Source of the DNA: Lacticaseibacillus pantheris DSM 15945 = JCM 12539 = NBRC 106106
Lineage (GTDB): Bacteria > Bacillota > Bacilli > Lactobacillales > Lactobacillaceae
NCBI RefSeq assembly: GCF_001311175.1
Contig: NZ_BBAI01000025.1
Span: forward strand, 1-34,051
Direction: 5' to 3'
DNA length: 34,051 nucleotides
The stretch's first letter is position 1; every line of letters starts with the position of its first letter. Shown here one piece after another: positions 25,972 through 34,051 of this stretch. Below the pieces are notes generated by a model. It ran no database searches and was not told the origin of the DNA. It was given only the letters and a program-made list of their open reading frames with translations. The translations under genes and the position numbers were made by a program.

Positions 25972-26511
25972 CTAGTTGCTACTACTTGCCGAGCTGCTGG
26001 AACTACTGCTGATCTTGGCGGTATTTTGTACCGCTTGGCTGTACGTCACCAGCGAAGTTGGGGTGTGACCGCCAAAGCTTTGCCGACCAATCGTCGACGA
26101 AGTTTTGAAGAACTTCTTGGTCGCCGTGTTGAACTCCGTTTGGTTATTATCCCCTACCGCGGTCAGGACGGCCTCCGCATCAGTCACATAGCCAGATAAC
26201 GCCTTGGTTGTGTCCGCATTGGTACTGTTGTTCTTTAACTCTAGGCTAAGTCTTCCAACTTAGCCCGGTTTTTCTTCAAAGTTGGCTTGAGGTCGTCAAT
26301 ACTCGTACCGTGCACCATTTTCAGAAGCGGATTAACGGCCAGATCACAGATACGGTCGTACCGACTCTGCAACTGCGTATTCGTGTACTTATGCGTGACC
26401 AATGTGGTTGACGAACTGCTGGACGAATTCTTGCTACTCTTTCCCTGTCCGCACCCCGCTAAAGCCAGTCCGCAAACCAAACATACGATTATTAAATAGT
26501 TTTTTTTTCAT
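25972..26511 (-). CDS. Ser-rich lipoprotein, two frameshifts
   Basis: A GGAGGATAAAC site precedes an ATG at 26511. With eight rather than nine A residues at the poly-A tract (26500-26508) the N-terminus reads MKKNYLIIVCLVCGLALAGC, a signal peptide with lipobox LAGC. A Ser-rich linker (SSKNSSSSSSTT) follows, then a helical domain. A lost base near 26243-26246 separates NRAKLEDLA from LELKNNSTNADTT; the protein ends in a Ser run. About 178 residues. Probably a cell-surface protein; family not recognised. Confidence 0.8.
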
Positions 26512-26865
26512 GTTTATCCTCCACTCGCTATCCCTGTTATTTTGCCACAAACGGCACAATTAGCCAACGTTTGTATTTAAAGTAACAGCCGTTCGATAAT
26601 AATTAATTTAATGCTTATACTAGACAATCATTTTTGGTTATGCTAATCTTTAATTTGTAATCGATTACAGTAAAAATGGTTTTTGCTTATGGTACCAGAA
26701 GCCCGTCGCAGAGCGTTTTGCAACACGTGTTGGATTCAGTTACACACGCGTGGCCTATTTTTAAATCGTGCCCGTCGCCTGTCGTGACACCGTTCACCAA
26801 GTGCGTAATGCTCATCACTATTCGTGGGCAAACAGCCCACCCCAAAAAACAAAGGAGAACTCATT
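26512..26865. other. Upstream region of hypothetical gene
   Basis: About 350 bases without a recognisable gene. It contains the palindrome at 26656-26669 and presumably the divergent promoters of the lipoprotein and the 148-aa gene. Confidence 0.45.
26656..26669. promoter_or_regulatory. Perfect 14-base palindrome
   Basis: TGTAATCGATTACA is perfectly self-complementary, the size of a dimeric repressor site, in the divergent region between the lipoprotein and the 148-aa gene. The binding protein is unknown. Confidence 0.45.
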
Positions 26866-27312
26866 ATGACTGCAAATACAACGTCAATCCAGCCACTAAC
26901 CACTTCTTTGGAACGGCTGCTGATATTTAAAGAAGTATTTAACCAACATATTCATACCTGTGAAAACATCATTACCGGTAATTGCCTCGCACGCGATACG
27001 CTTGGTGACCTCAAAAAGTACCTGATGCGTAACCTAATGCACTTTAACCCGCTGGTACAGTCCCTGCGTACGGTCCACGTGCCGCGTACCTACCAATGCG
27101 AACTAGATAACATTGTGCGGGCGGTCAACCGCTATCGGAATGCCATTGAGGATATCGTTGACGCCATTGATCCAGAATCCGTTGACCAAGTGCCCTTCCG
27201 GATGGGAGTTAAGCAAAGTACTGCCCTCGACTGGATGACTGGCGCCTATATTGATGGTTTGCGGCTACAGGCCGGTCAGTTCGGTTATTGCGGTATGGTG
27301 GCTAACCGGTGA
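26866..27312 (+). CDS. Hypothetical protein, 148 aa
   Basis: Starts MTANTTSIQPLTTSLERLLI at an ATG behind AAAGGAGA. Predicted soluble and helix-rich, with no signal peptide or membrane segment and four cysteines spread along its length. No family recognised. It ends shortly before a strong terminator, supporting a real gene. Confidence 0.75.
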   Translation: MTANTTSIQPLTTSLERLLIFKEVFNQHIHTCENIITGNCLARDTLGDLKKYLMRNLMHFNPLVQSLRTVHVPRTYQCELDNIVRAVNRYRNAIEDIVDAIDPESVDQVPFRMGVKQSTALDWMTGAYIDGLRLQAGQFGYCGMVANR

Positions 27313-27342
27313 TAGTGAATACAGATGAACCACAGCAAAACG

Positions 27343-27388
27343 AAATGGGCTAACGCGACTTGAGAAAGTTACGTTAGCCCATTTTGTG
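27343..27388. terminator. Bidirectional terminator
   Basis: A 13-bp stem (27343-27355 with 27372-27384), AAATGGGCTAACG with CGTTAGCCCATTT, lies between the converging 148-aa and DUF960 genes. Confidence 0.82.
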
Positions 27389-27400
27389 TGTTCGGTTAAT

Positions 27401-27715
27401 TTAGTGTTCATTGGCCTCTTCTGGTAAGAGGATAGTTTGAATGTCACCATCATCGTACGCCAGAACCATGTCGGGATACTCATCCCCGTAATCGAGATCC
27501 TGGTCAAAGGCCATCTCGGTATCGAGATCCTGCTGCGAGAAATGGATACTAACCTGGCCGTCGTTATTAACGAGCTTAAACTTCAACAGGTTGTCCAGTG
27601 GCACCAAACCGCGTAAATCATTATCAATAATGAACCACACCCGGTCAATCAGTTCACCAGGTATTTTGGAAATAACGCCAAATGTCGCAAAACGACTGTG
27701 TTGTGCTTCAAACAT
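27401..27715 (-). CDS. DUF960 family protein
   Basis: About 104 residues from the MFEAQHSRFATFGVISKIPG start. The RFAT.GV...IP pattern, the central Trp region (VWFIIDNDL) and an acidic C-terminus match DUF960, a small conserved Firmicutes family of unknown function. The ATG at 27715 has a better-spaced GAGGAGGG site than the one at 27721, which overlaps the ybaK stop (ATGA). Translationally coupled to ybaK. Confidence 0.75.
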   Translation of the reverse strand: MFEAQHSRFATFGVISKIPGELIDRVWFIIDNDLRGLVPLDNLLKFKLVNNDGQVSIHFSQQDLDTEMAFDQDLDYGDEYPDMVLAYDDGDIQTILLPEEANEH

Positions 27716-27717
27716 AA

Positions 27718-28233
27718 TCATCCCTCCTCAGTGGCGGTAGCAAAGTCGGCAAATTGTCCTTTGACCAGTCGGGCCAAGTCAGCTGCCTGTAAGCGGTCCG
27801 ACCGGCCAATTTCACCGGAACTGATAATTATTGTGCCCGCCCGTTCTGCCTCTCGTGCAAAATAAATTGGGTAATGGTGTCGAGCATAGATACCCAAGGG
27901 GTTATTCGCCCCGTGTTCATACCCACTCGTTTTGATGAGGTCCTTTAATGGTACCATGCCCACCTTCTTGTTACCAGAAACGGCGCTTAACCGCTTATAG
28001 TCAATGTGCATGTCCAAAGGCACTACGCCAACGACGGGACCAGTTTTATTGCCAGTCAGAACCAAAGTCTTATAAACCTCGTGCCGGGGTACATCCATCT
28101 TGGCCCCATCAATTTGCATGACATCACCGTCTTGATAGGTGTCAAACTCGACGGGGGCGTACTCCACACCCGCCTTGTCCAACATCTTTTCCACGAGCGT
28201 TTTGCTGGGGCCGCTGTGTTTCTTCTTGCTCAT
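27718..28233 (-). CDS. ybaK: Cys-tRNA(Pro)/Cys-tRNA deacylase YbaK/EbsC
   Basis: The start chosen is MSKKKHSGPSKTLVEKMLDK (171 aa). It is an INS-like editing domain with VYKTLVLTGNKTGPVVGVVP, where the conserved Lys lies, LSAVSGNKKVGMVPLKDLIK and a GYEHGANNPLGI segment. It hydrolyses Cys mischarged on tRNA-Pro. The frame could begin at 28254, but GGGAGGTGGAATACG precedes the chosen ATG. First gene of ybaK-DUF960. Confidence 0.9.
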   Translation of the reverse strand: MSKKKHSGPSKTLVEKMLDKAGVEYAPVEFDTYQDGDVMQIDGAKMDVPRHEVYKTLVLTGNKTGPVVGVVPLDMHIDYKRLSAVSGNKKVGMVPLKDLIKTSGYEHGANNPLGIYARHHYPIYFAREAERAGTIIISSGEIGRSDRLQAADLARLVKGQFADFATATEEG

Positions 28234-28316
28234 TCGTATTCCACCTCCCTGCACGTTATCCTTGGTTTATACTTTAGCCGAAAACATAGAAAATGCAAGG
28301 GATTGACCGAATTCCC

Positions 28317-28345
28317 TTCACCAGTAACCGCTTCCATGCTATACT
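28317..28345 (+). promoter_or_regulatory. Promoter of the small membrane-protein gene
   Basis: TTCACC (28317-28322), a 17-base spacer and TATACT (28340-28345), 31 bases before the ATG. Confidence 0.7.
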
Positions 28346-28375
28346 GATTTTGGAACAACTGGAGGCGTTTTCAAG

Positions 28376-28711
28376 ATGATTAGGGTTAAACATATTTTGG
28401 TTGCAATTTTGTTGGCGTTAATCGCCGCAACTGGCATCACATTCGTCGCTACTAGCGGCGGCAACGCAATGATTGGCCAGATTGAATTTAGCACCGCCGC
28501 TACCCCGGTTAATAGTGCAACCGGCAACGCGACGGACAGCGAACGTAACGCACAATTCAACGTTAGTTCCACGGTATCGCGCCAATTCAGCGCGCTTGCA
28601 CCGTGGCTAGTTGGCGCTACCGCCATTGCGATGGTGGTCACCCCCGTGGTAGCCTTTGTAGCCATTCAACCACCGGTTCCCGCACGCGCCCGTGTGCACA
28701 GACGCGATTAG
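28376..28711 (+). CDS. Small membrane protein, 111 aa
   Basis: Two hydrophobic segments (ILVAILLALIAATGITFVA at about 7-25 and LVGATAIAMVVTPVVAFVAI at about 78-97) flank a polar Ala/Thr/Asn-rich stretch (30-70) that is probably extracytoplasmic; the tail is basic (RARVHRRD). No family recognised. GGAGGCG lies about 9 bases before the ATG, and a good promoter precedes it. Confidence 0.75.
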   Translation: MIRVKHILVAILLALIAATGITFVATSGGNAMIGQIEFSTAATPVNSATGNATDSERNAQFNVSSTVSRQFSALAPWLVGATAIAMVVTPVVAFVAIQPPVPARARVHRRD

Positions 28712-28750
28712 AGTCAGGAGCCACATATATCCCAGGTGTCCACACACTGG

Positions 28751-28786
28751 ACACAAAGGGCCGCGCAATTGCGCGGCCCTTTGTGT
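28751..28786. terminator. Perfect inverted repeat between converging genes
   Basis: A 16-bp perfect stem with an AATT loop (ACACAAAGGGCCGCGC and its complement). It is GC-rich in the middle but lacks a long T-run, and lies between the 111-aa gene and apt. Probably a bidirectional terminator. Confidence 0.7.
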
Positions 28787-28803
28787 ATGCTCATCACACC
28801 TTG

Positions 28804-29331
28804 TTAAGCACCCTCGTACTGAGTGAGTGCCAGCAAGTCGTAATCCTTAATCTTGTCGCGACCGTGAAGATCCGTTAGCTCCACGATGAACGCGGTCCCG
28901 ACGACGATACCACCGAGGCGCTCAACTAGGTCAATGGTGGCCGCAATCGTGCCACCGGTGGCCAGGAGGTCGTCGCAGACCAGCACGCGCTGTCCTGGCT
29001 GGATTGCATCTTTGTGTAAGTACAAAGTTGCCGTGTCGTACTCAAGTTGGTAACTAGCGCTAACCGTTTCACGGGGGAGCTTACCCTTCTTACGGGCCGC
29101 CGCAAAACCGACGCCGAGCTTATATGCAACCGGGCAACCCACGATGAATCCGCGCGCCTCGGGACCGGCAATCATGTCTACTTTGCGTTCACGGGCAAAG
29201 TCCGCAATTGCGTCCGTTGCCGCTGCGTAGGCCTGACCGTCTGCCATCAACGGCGAAATGTCCCGAAAGACAATGCCGGGCTCCGGAAAGTTGTCGACAC
29301 TCGCAATGTAATCCTTGAAGTTAATGCTCAT
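28804..29331 (-). CDS. apt: Adenine phosphoribosyltransferase
   Basis: 175 residues, intact and of normal length. Start [45 protein letters not shown] and the PRPP-binding loop [17 protein letters not shown] are all present. It makes AMP from adenine and PRPP (purine salvage). It follows recJ by 12 bases, the common recJ-apt order. Confidence 0.97.
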   Translation of the reverse strand: MSINFKDYIASVDNFPEPGIVFRDISPLMADGQAYAAATDAIADFARERKVDMIAGPEARGFIVGCPVAYKLGVGFAAARKKGKLPRETVSASYQLEYDTATLYLHKDAIQPGQRVLVCDDLLATGGTIAATIDLVERLGGIVVGTAFIVELTDLHGRDKIKDYDLLALTQYEGA

Positions 29332-29343
29332 ATGCTTGAATCC

Positions 29344-31628
29344 TCACAATTCTTGTCGGTACCGCAACAAAGTAGCCCGTAAATCGGCGCGTGACGCTGT
29401 CCGCAACCGCCGGGCCAGACCCAGCTGGGCCACACGTTCTTGATAGACTGGAGCATCTTCAAGCGCCTGTTTTTGTGGGTGCGATACTGTCGAAATGAAA
29501 ACACCGTCGTCTATAGTAACAAATTTCAGCTGCAAAAACACCTGTACAGCGAAAATAACTTGACTGGTATCCAGATGGGTAGCTCGCGCCACCATCGGTA
29601 ACTGGTGTTTATCAAAGCGCGGATGTGCGCCTAGAAAACGCAACACCGCGCCGAATTCATTCCGACTGGGAATTGCCAAGATCTGTTTGGCAGGCGCAAA
29701 GAATAGCGCACCGACGGGTAAATCAACTCGCTGAACGGTGGCCGCCAGTTCGGCCTCAGATGACGGTAAATCGACCAAAACCACATCGGTCGTGCCCGTG
29801 GTTAGCTGATTAGCCATCACGGTCGGTCCCCCGAACTGTAGACGTTGCGTAAGTTGCTTGGCCAGCCGGGGATTGAAGAACACGTATGTGTGCGCACCAG
29901 CCACCTGACTTTGGGTTAACTGCGGCATCCGCATGTCGATAACCTGATCACTTTGCATCTGGATATCTTGGACCATCAGTTGCAACGAGGTGTTGCCCTT
30001 ATACGTATTGGTGGCCAGGTGGAAGGCTACCTTGACCTTCTGTGCGGCGGACAGCCCCTCCGCGAGGTCGCCGGCGCCGAAGTCTACCGCCCGAATACTG
30101 CCGCCCACCCGGAAGCGCAGGTGGCTCTTGTCCGCCCCCATCTGGGCCACATCGTCCACCGCGCTGGTATTGAGTGCAAAGCTGGCTCCAGGTTGCCCTC
30201 GCCAAACGGGGCCAGCCGTCGCAGTTCTCGATAGGCGTCCATCGTGAGGTCCTGCACGTCAACCTGGGCCGCAATGGCTAGCTTTGGTGTCCCTATGTTC
30301 GCACCTGCCGCGTCTTTGGCCAAGGCCTCCTGCAGCGCCGCCACCTGGTCCACCGGCAGGCTCAAACCAGCCGCCATCGCGTGGCCGCCAAAGTGGGTCA
30401 TGAGGTCGCGACTGGCGTTTAGACCGTCAAACAGGTTGTAACCAGCAACGGACCGGCCGCTCCCCTTGGCCGCGCCGCTGGCCGGGTCAATACTCAGGAT
30501 AACTGTCGCTTGCCGGTATCCTCAACGATACGACTCGCCACGATTCCCAGCACGCCCTGATGCCAATCCGGATGAGCCAGTACCAGCGCTGCCAAGCCGC
30601 GGTGCTGGTCATCACGGGCCATGGCGCTGGCTTCAGCGTAAATCGACTTCACCAGTGCCTGACGCTCGCTGTTGGTTTGGTTAATCTTCCCGGCCAGTAA
30701 CTTAGCCTCGTCTTCGTCAAAGGTGGATAGCAACGTCACCCCCTCAGTTGCATCCCCCATCCGTCCAATTGCATTCAGGCGCGGGGCTAGGGCAAAGCCA
30801 ATGGTGATCTCGTTCACCGTTGCGGGATCCACTCCGGCGGCTTCCATGAGCGCCGCCAACCCGACCCGCGGATTGTTGCGCATCATTTGCAGGCCGACCT
30901 GGACAAAAATACGGTTTTCATCCGTCAGGCTGACGACATCGGCGACCGCGCCCAGTGCGGCCAGGTCAATACTTTCAACGGGCACTTCACCGAGGAGTGC
31001 CGTCGCAACTTTGAGTGCCACCCCGGCGCCACTGAGCTGACCGAACGGGTACTCACTACCGGGGTAACGGGGATGAACGACCGCTACGGCCTCTGGCAAC
31101 GTGGGTGCTAGTTCGTGGTGGTCAGTCACCACCACGTCCATCCCGTTCGCCATTGCCCACGCAATCGGTTCAGCGCCGGCAATACCGTTATCAGTGGTAA
31201 TTAACAGTTGCGTCCCGGCGTTGGCTAAACGCTGGTACGCCGCCAAGTTGGGGCCGTACCCATCAGTGAAACGGTTGGGAATGTAGACCTCCGGATCCGC
31301 GCCAATACTCTCCAGCGCTTCCTTCATGATGGTGGCACTAGTGATGCCATCAACGTCGTAATCCCCGTAAATTGTGATATGTTCCCCATTTTCAATGGCC
31401 GCCGTGATTCGCGCCACGCTTTGCCCATATCGTGCATTAACATGGGGTCGTGCAAGCGGCTCAATTCCGGCTGGGTAAAGTTGGCCCAGGCGTCGGCATC
31501 AGTAATTCCGCGCTGTACAAGAATGTTGCCAGCAACGGGGTAACCCCCAATTCCTGTGCCACCCGCTTAATCTCCGCTGGTTCTGCCTGTGGTAATAATT
31601 GCCAGTCGTACTTGCCGCTCACATGCAT
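29344..31628 (-). CDS. recJ: Single-stranded-DNA-specific exonuclease RecJ, four frameshifts
   Basis: About 762 residues once joined. Start HVSGKYDWQLLPQAEPAEI, then ITIYGDYDVDGITSATI (DHH motif I), LITTDNGIAG, VVVTDHHE, FALAPRLNAIGRMGDA, the DHHA1 motif THFGGHAMAAGL and a C-terminal domain. Single bases appear missing near 31525-31528, 31416, 30508 and 30180; restoring each gives continuous family sequence. RecJ is a 5'-3' ssDNA exonuclease for recombination and mismatch repair. A GAAGGG site precedes the ATG at 31628 (GTG at 31622 is an alternative). Four errors in one gene fit poor sequence quality. Confidence 0.93.
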
Positions 31629-31677
31629 CCATCCCTTCTAAACTAACCGCAATATTATAGCATACCGCGCGCTCAAA

Positions 31678-33489
31678 TCAGGCCTCCGTATTAGCAACCG
31701 CCGCGGAGGAATCCGCGCCTTGTTCCCAGTTGCGTAACAATTCAAGGTAGGCATCGCCGTACTTGTCCAGCTTGTTTTGCCCGACACCACGAACGTTGAG
31801 CATGGCGACACGGGTGGTTGGTCGCTGGGCGGCCAGTTCCCGCAGTGTCTGGTCCGAGAAGATAACGTATGGCGGCACGTGCTGTTGTTCGGCAAAGTTG
31901 GTGCGCAACTCTCGCAGTGCCTGGAACAGGTCGTCCGCAACCGGCAAAGTCTTCGTGGCTTTGACGGCCATTTTGCGTTGCACCTGGGCTTTCCCTAACA
32001 GTACCGACACACCCTGGTCGCTCACCGACAGCGTTGGGTACTGACCCGCACCTTGATTCAAGTAGCCGCTAGCGACCAAAAAGTCGATAAATTCATTAAT
32101 ATGTGACTGAGTTTGACTACTCATCAGTCCGTACGTCGGTAACTCGTTGAGGTGCAGCTCCCGCACACGCGCGGTTTTGGCCCCCGTCAGTACTTGCGCA
32201 ACTAGGGACTTACCAAACCGTTCCCGCATACGCTTAACGCAGCTGAGCACCTTTTGCGCGTCAACGGTGACGTCCTGAAACGCCCGTTCGTCCAGACAAT
32301 TACTGCAGCGGCCACATGGCTGGCTGCCGGTTTGGCCAAAGTAGCGCAGAATGAACTGTTGCAAACAGTCCTGCGTGTTGGCGTATTGCTGCATTTCGTG
32401 GAGTTTGCGGTACTCGTTTTGTTTAAATTCATCGTCCATTTCGGATTGGTCGATAAAGAACCGCCGGATTTGGAGGTCATTGGGTTTAAAGAGCAGGATG
32501 GCTTCACTAGGTAAACCGTCACGACCCGCACGCCCAGCCTCCTGGTAGTATGATTCCAAGTCCCCGGGGACCTGGGCGTGAATAACGAAGCGTACGTTAC
32601 TCTTATCAATACCCATACCAAAGGCGTTGGTCGCCACCATCACGGGCTTCCGGTCAAACAACCAGTCCTCCTGGTTGGCATTGCGGTCACCCTCGCTCAT
32701 GCCCCCGTGGTAATACGTCACGGCGACGTGGTTGGCCTCCAACAAGTGGTACAGACGCTCAACTTCCTTACGCGTGCTGGCATAGATGATGCCTGACTGG
32801 TCGTTGTTCAGCTTGAGGTATTCGAGTAGGTAGGTATCTTTGTTCTGGTCCTTAATCACCCTAAAGCTCAGGTTATCACGTGCAAAGCCGGTGTTCACCT
32901 CGTTCGCGTCGGGGATTCCCAGACGTGCACGGATATCCGCCGCGACTTTGCGTGTGGCGGTCGCCGTCAGGGCAATCACGACTGGATGTGAAGGTAGCTG
33001 AGCGATCGCCTCGGTCAAGGTCAGGTAACTAGGGCGGAAATCGTGACCCCACTGGGAAATACAGTGGGCTTCGTCGACGGCGACCATGCTGACGTTGAGG
33101 GACGATAACTCGCGCAGAAACCGGTCGGAGTCGAGGCGCTCGGGGGCAATGTAGAGTAGTTGCACGTCACCCCGAGCGGCCATGGCAAAGCGGTGGTCAA
33201 TCTCGGGAAATGAGAGTGAGCTATTAATGTACGTCGCTGCGATACCCTCTTCGTTCAGGGCGTCCACCTGGTCCTTCATCAACGCAATGAGTGGTGAAAT
33301 GACGATGGTGATTCCCGGCATGAGTAAGGCGGGAATCTGGTAACAAAGTGACTTACCACCCCCGGTAGGCATGACGGCCAGGGCGTTTTCGCCGTTCAGC
33401 AAGTGGTTGATCACCTCTTCCTGGCCGGGACGAAACGAACTGTAACCAAATTTTTCTTTTAAAGCCGCTAAGGCGTCTTGCATATTCAC
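31678..33489 (-). CDS. recQ: ATP-dependent DNA helicase RecQ
   Basis: 603 residues, intact. Helicase motifs: RPGQEEVI (motif 0), MPTGGGKSLCYQ (Walker A), VDEAHCISQWGHDFRP (DEAH and aromatic loop), ALTATAT, then HGGM, ATNAFGMGIDK and YQEAGRAGRDG. The zinc cysteines of the RQC domain (PCGRCSNC) follow, and a C-terminal HRDC domain (about 520-590). It unwinds 3'-tailed DNA. GTG start at 33489 after GGGGAG; an internal ATG is at 33483. First gene of recQ-recJ-apt. Confidence 0.97.
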   Translation of the reverse strand: MNMQDALAALKEKFGYSSFRPGQEEVINHLLNGENALAVMPTGGGKSLCYQIPALLMPGITIVISPLIALMKDQVDALNEEGIAATYINSSLSFPEIDHRFAMAARGDVQLLYIAPERLDSDRFLRELSSLNVSMVAVDEAHCISQWGHDFRPSYLTLTEAIAQLPSHPVVIALTATATRKVAADIRARLGIPDANEVNTGFARDNLSFRVIKDQNKDTYLLEYLKLNNDQSGIIYASTRKEVERLYHLLEANHVAVTYYHGGMSEGDRNANQEDWLFDRKPVMVATNAFGMGIDKSNVRFVIHAQVPGDLESYYQEAGRAGRDGLPSEAILLFKPNDLQIRRFFIDQSEMDDEFKQNEYRKLHEMQQYANTQDCLQQFILRYFGQTGSQPCGRCSNCLDERAFQDVTVDAQKVLSCVKRMRERFGKSLVAQVLTGAKTARVRELHLNELPTYGLMSSQTQSHINEFIDFLVASGYLNQGAGQYPTLSVSDQGVSVLLGKAQVQRKMAVKATKTLPVADDLFQALRELRTNFAEQQHVPPYVIFSDQTLRELAAQRPTTRVAMLNVRGVGQNKLDKYGDAYLELLRNWEQGADSSAAVANTEA

Positions 33490-33522
33490 TAGATGTGACT
33501 CCCCTCTGTGCTGATCATGGTC

Positions 33523-33531
33523 TATTGTAAC
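33523..33531 (-). promoter_or_regulatory. Extended -10 promoter of recQ
   Basis: On the minus strand TGTTACAAT (TGn plus TACAAT) lies about 35 bases before the recQ start; no clear -35 box. Confidence 0.5.
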
Positions 33532-33667
33532 AAGGAATGAGAGTGTGGAGTAGCCCGTTTAGAAAGCAAAGTGGGTTACGAACACGCGGGTGCTTTGGAA
33601 CTGCGGCTTACGTGCCCTGCGCCGTGATTGCTACACCCGCACGCTCCGGCCGTCCCGGCCTCCCGCG

Positions 33668-33707
33668 GATTCTGAAGACAAAGACAAAACACTTTGTCTT
33701 CAGAATC
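33668..33707. repeat. Perfect 16-bp hairpin in right repeat block
   Basis: GATTCTGAAGACAAAG (33668-33683) and CTTTGTCTTCAGAATC (33692-33707) are exact inverted copies around an 8-base loop. It has no T-run and no neighbouring gene end. A second small hairpin (GCGCT...AGCGC) follows at about 33725-33739. This is part of the GC-rich repeat block. Confidence 0.6.
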
Positions 33708-33759
33708 TGCCGCTGTAATTCGCTGCGCTCAAACAGCGCTCTGGGGTCGCAGCAACCAC

Positions 33760-33814
33760 GTCTCCGGACACGACGCCTCCGTCCCAAAGCCCACCCGCGG
33801 TTCCCGATAGTTCG
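33760..33814 (+). repeat. Dispersed repeat, right-edge copy, first half
   Basis: Matches 71-126 (GTCTCCGG...GTCCCAAAG...CCGATAGTTCG) at roughly 80% in direct orientation. Together with 33992-34050 it marks a unit of about 290 bases also found at 71-359. The stretch 33815-33991 between them is not similar to 127-300 and holds no gene. Confidence 0.6.
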
Positions 33815-33991
33815 AAATGGCATACCTCACCGCTTAATACTTAGCATTGTTGGTCAATTACAATGCTCCCATGCTAAGGAAGATGGCAGTTGACCAATTC
33901 GGTTATAAATCCATGCGCAAATGTGGACTGTCTGGGGATGATGCCGTGGTTTCTCGCACGGTAGAACCTGTAACGGTAAACATCTGCTGTT

Positions 33992-34050
33992 GATCGTACT
34001 GGCGTGGCGGTGGAGGTTGAGCGGCTGGTCCCCGCGACGGCTGCATGCCC
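33992..34050 (+). repeat. Dispersed repeat, right-edge copy, second half
   Basis: Matches 301-359 at roughly 86% by eye, including GAGGTTGAGCGGCTGG and GACGGCTGCATGCCC. It runs to the window edge, so the element may continue. Confidence 0.65.
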
Positions 34051-34051
34051 G

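Noticed and set aside
22805-26511. Phase variation by poly-A tracts as the main explanation
   Set aside because: The tracts affect unrelated genes and occur together with many single-base losses at non-repetitive sites, which points to sequence error first.
30494-31417. recJ fragments as separate genes
   Set aside because: The pieces are consecutive parts of one RecJ sequence, each joined by a one-base correction.
1-34051. CRISPR array, prophage or restriction/defence cluster
   Set aside because: No regularly spaced short direct repeats and no phage structural, integrase, nuclease or methyltransferase defence genes were seen; the repeats present are inverted, long and dispersed.

Overview
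The window looks like chromosome of a member of the Lactobacillaceae with moderately high GC. The evidence is the protein similarity I recognise (S21, YitT, AspRS/HisRS, LytH-type amidase, Rel, RecJ, RecQ, DUF3013, DUF960, EbsC/YbaK), a T-box in front of hisS-aspS, and the gene order DUF3013-prmA-rsmE-relA-dtd-HAD. I cannot name the species from the sequence alone. Most genes are on the minus strand.

Layout. Positions 1-600 are GC-rich repeat DNA. Then come rpsU (-), the PPDK-regulator gene yqfL (+), a YitT-family membrane protein (-) and the hisS-aspS operon (-) with its T-box leader (about 6281-6475). Positions 6500-7500 are non-coding and hold two related inverted-repeat elements. A three-SH3-domain amidase (lytH-like, +) meets a minus-strand translation/stringent-response cluster: DUF3013, prmA, rsmE, a small membrane protein, relA, dtd and a HAD phosphatase. 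The accessory stretch 15.1-28.7 kb holds a 77-aa protein, an APC permease, two lipoproteins, a BCCT transporter, a sugar acetyltransferase, an MFS exporter with an ArsR-type regulator, a small HTH protein, a DJ-1/PfpI protein, a HIT hydrolase, a quinone-reductase-like dehydrogenase with a divergent HxlR regulator, tRNA-Ser(CGA), a hypothetical protein, DUF960, YbaK/EbsC and a small membrane protein. The window ends with recQ-recJ-apt (-) and another block of the GC-rich repeats.

The dominant technical feature is a high density of small indels in genes that should be intact. yqfL, hisS, HAD, relA, prmA, the APC permease, DJ-1, HIT, the dehydrogenase, a lipoprotein and recJ (four times) are all broken this way, while aspS, lytH, dtd, apt and recQ read through cleanly. 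Most sites lack one base; several poly-A tracts look one base too long. This fits residual sequencing or assembly error better than real gene decay. I therefore annotate these as frameshifted genes with corrected extents rather than as pseudogenes.

The most interesting biology is non-coding. Two copies (6538-6856 on +, 7219-7466 on -) share long imperfect terminal inverted repeats and an internal 39-nt hairpin. Its two paired stems differ in sequence but keep pairing, and its 7-nt loop can pair with an upstream segment in both copies. Related GC-rich modules recur at 1-600, about 16950-17015 and 33.6-34.05 kb. This looks like a dispersed, structured, non-autonomous element or structured RNA family that I do not recognise.
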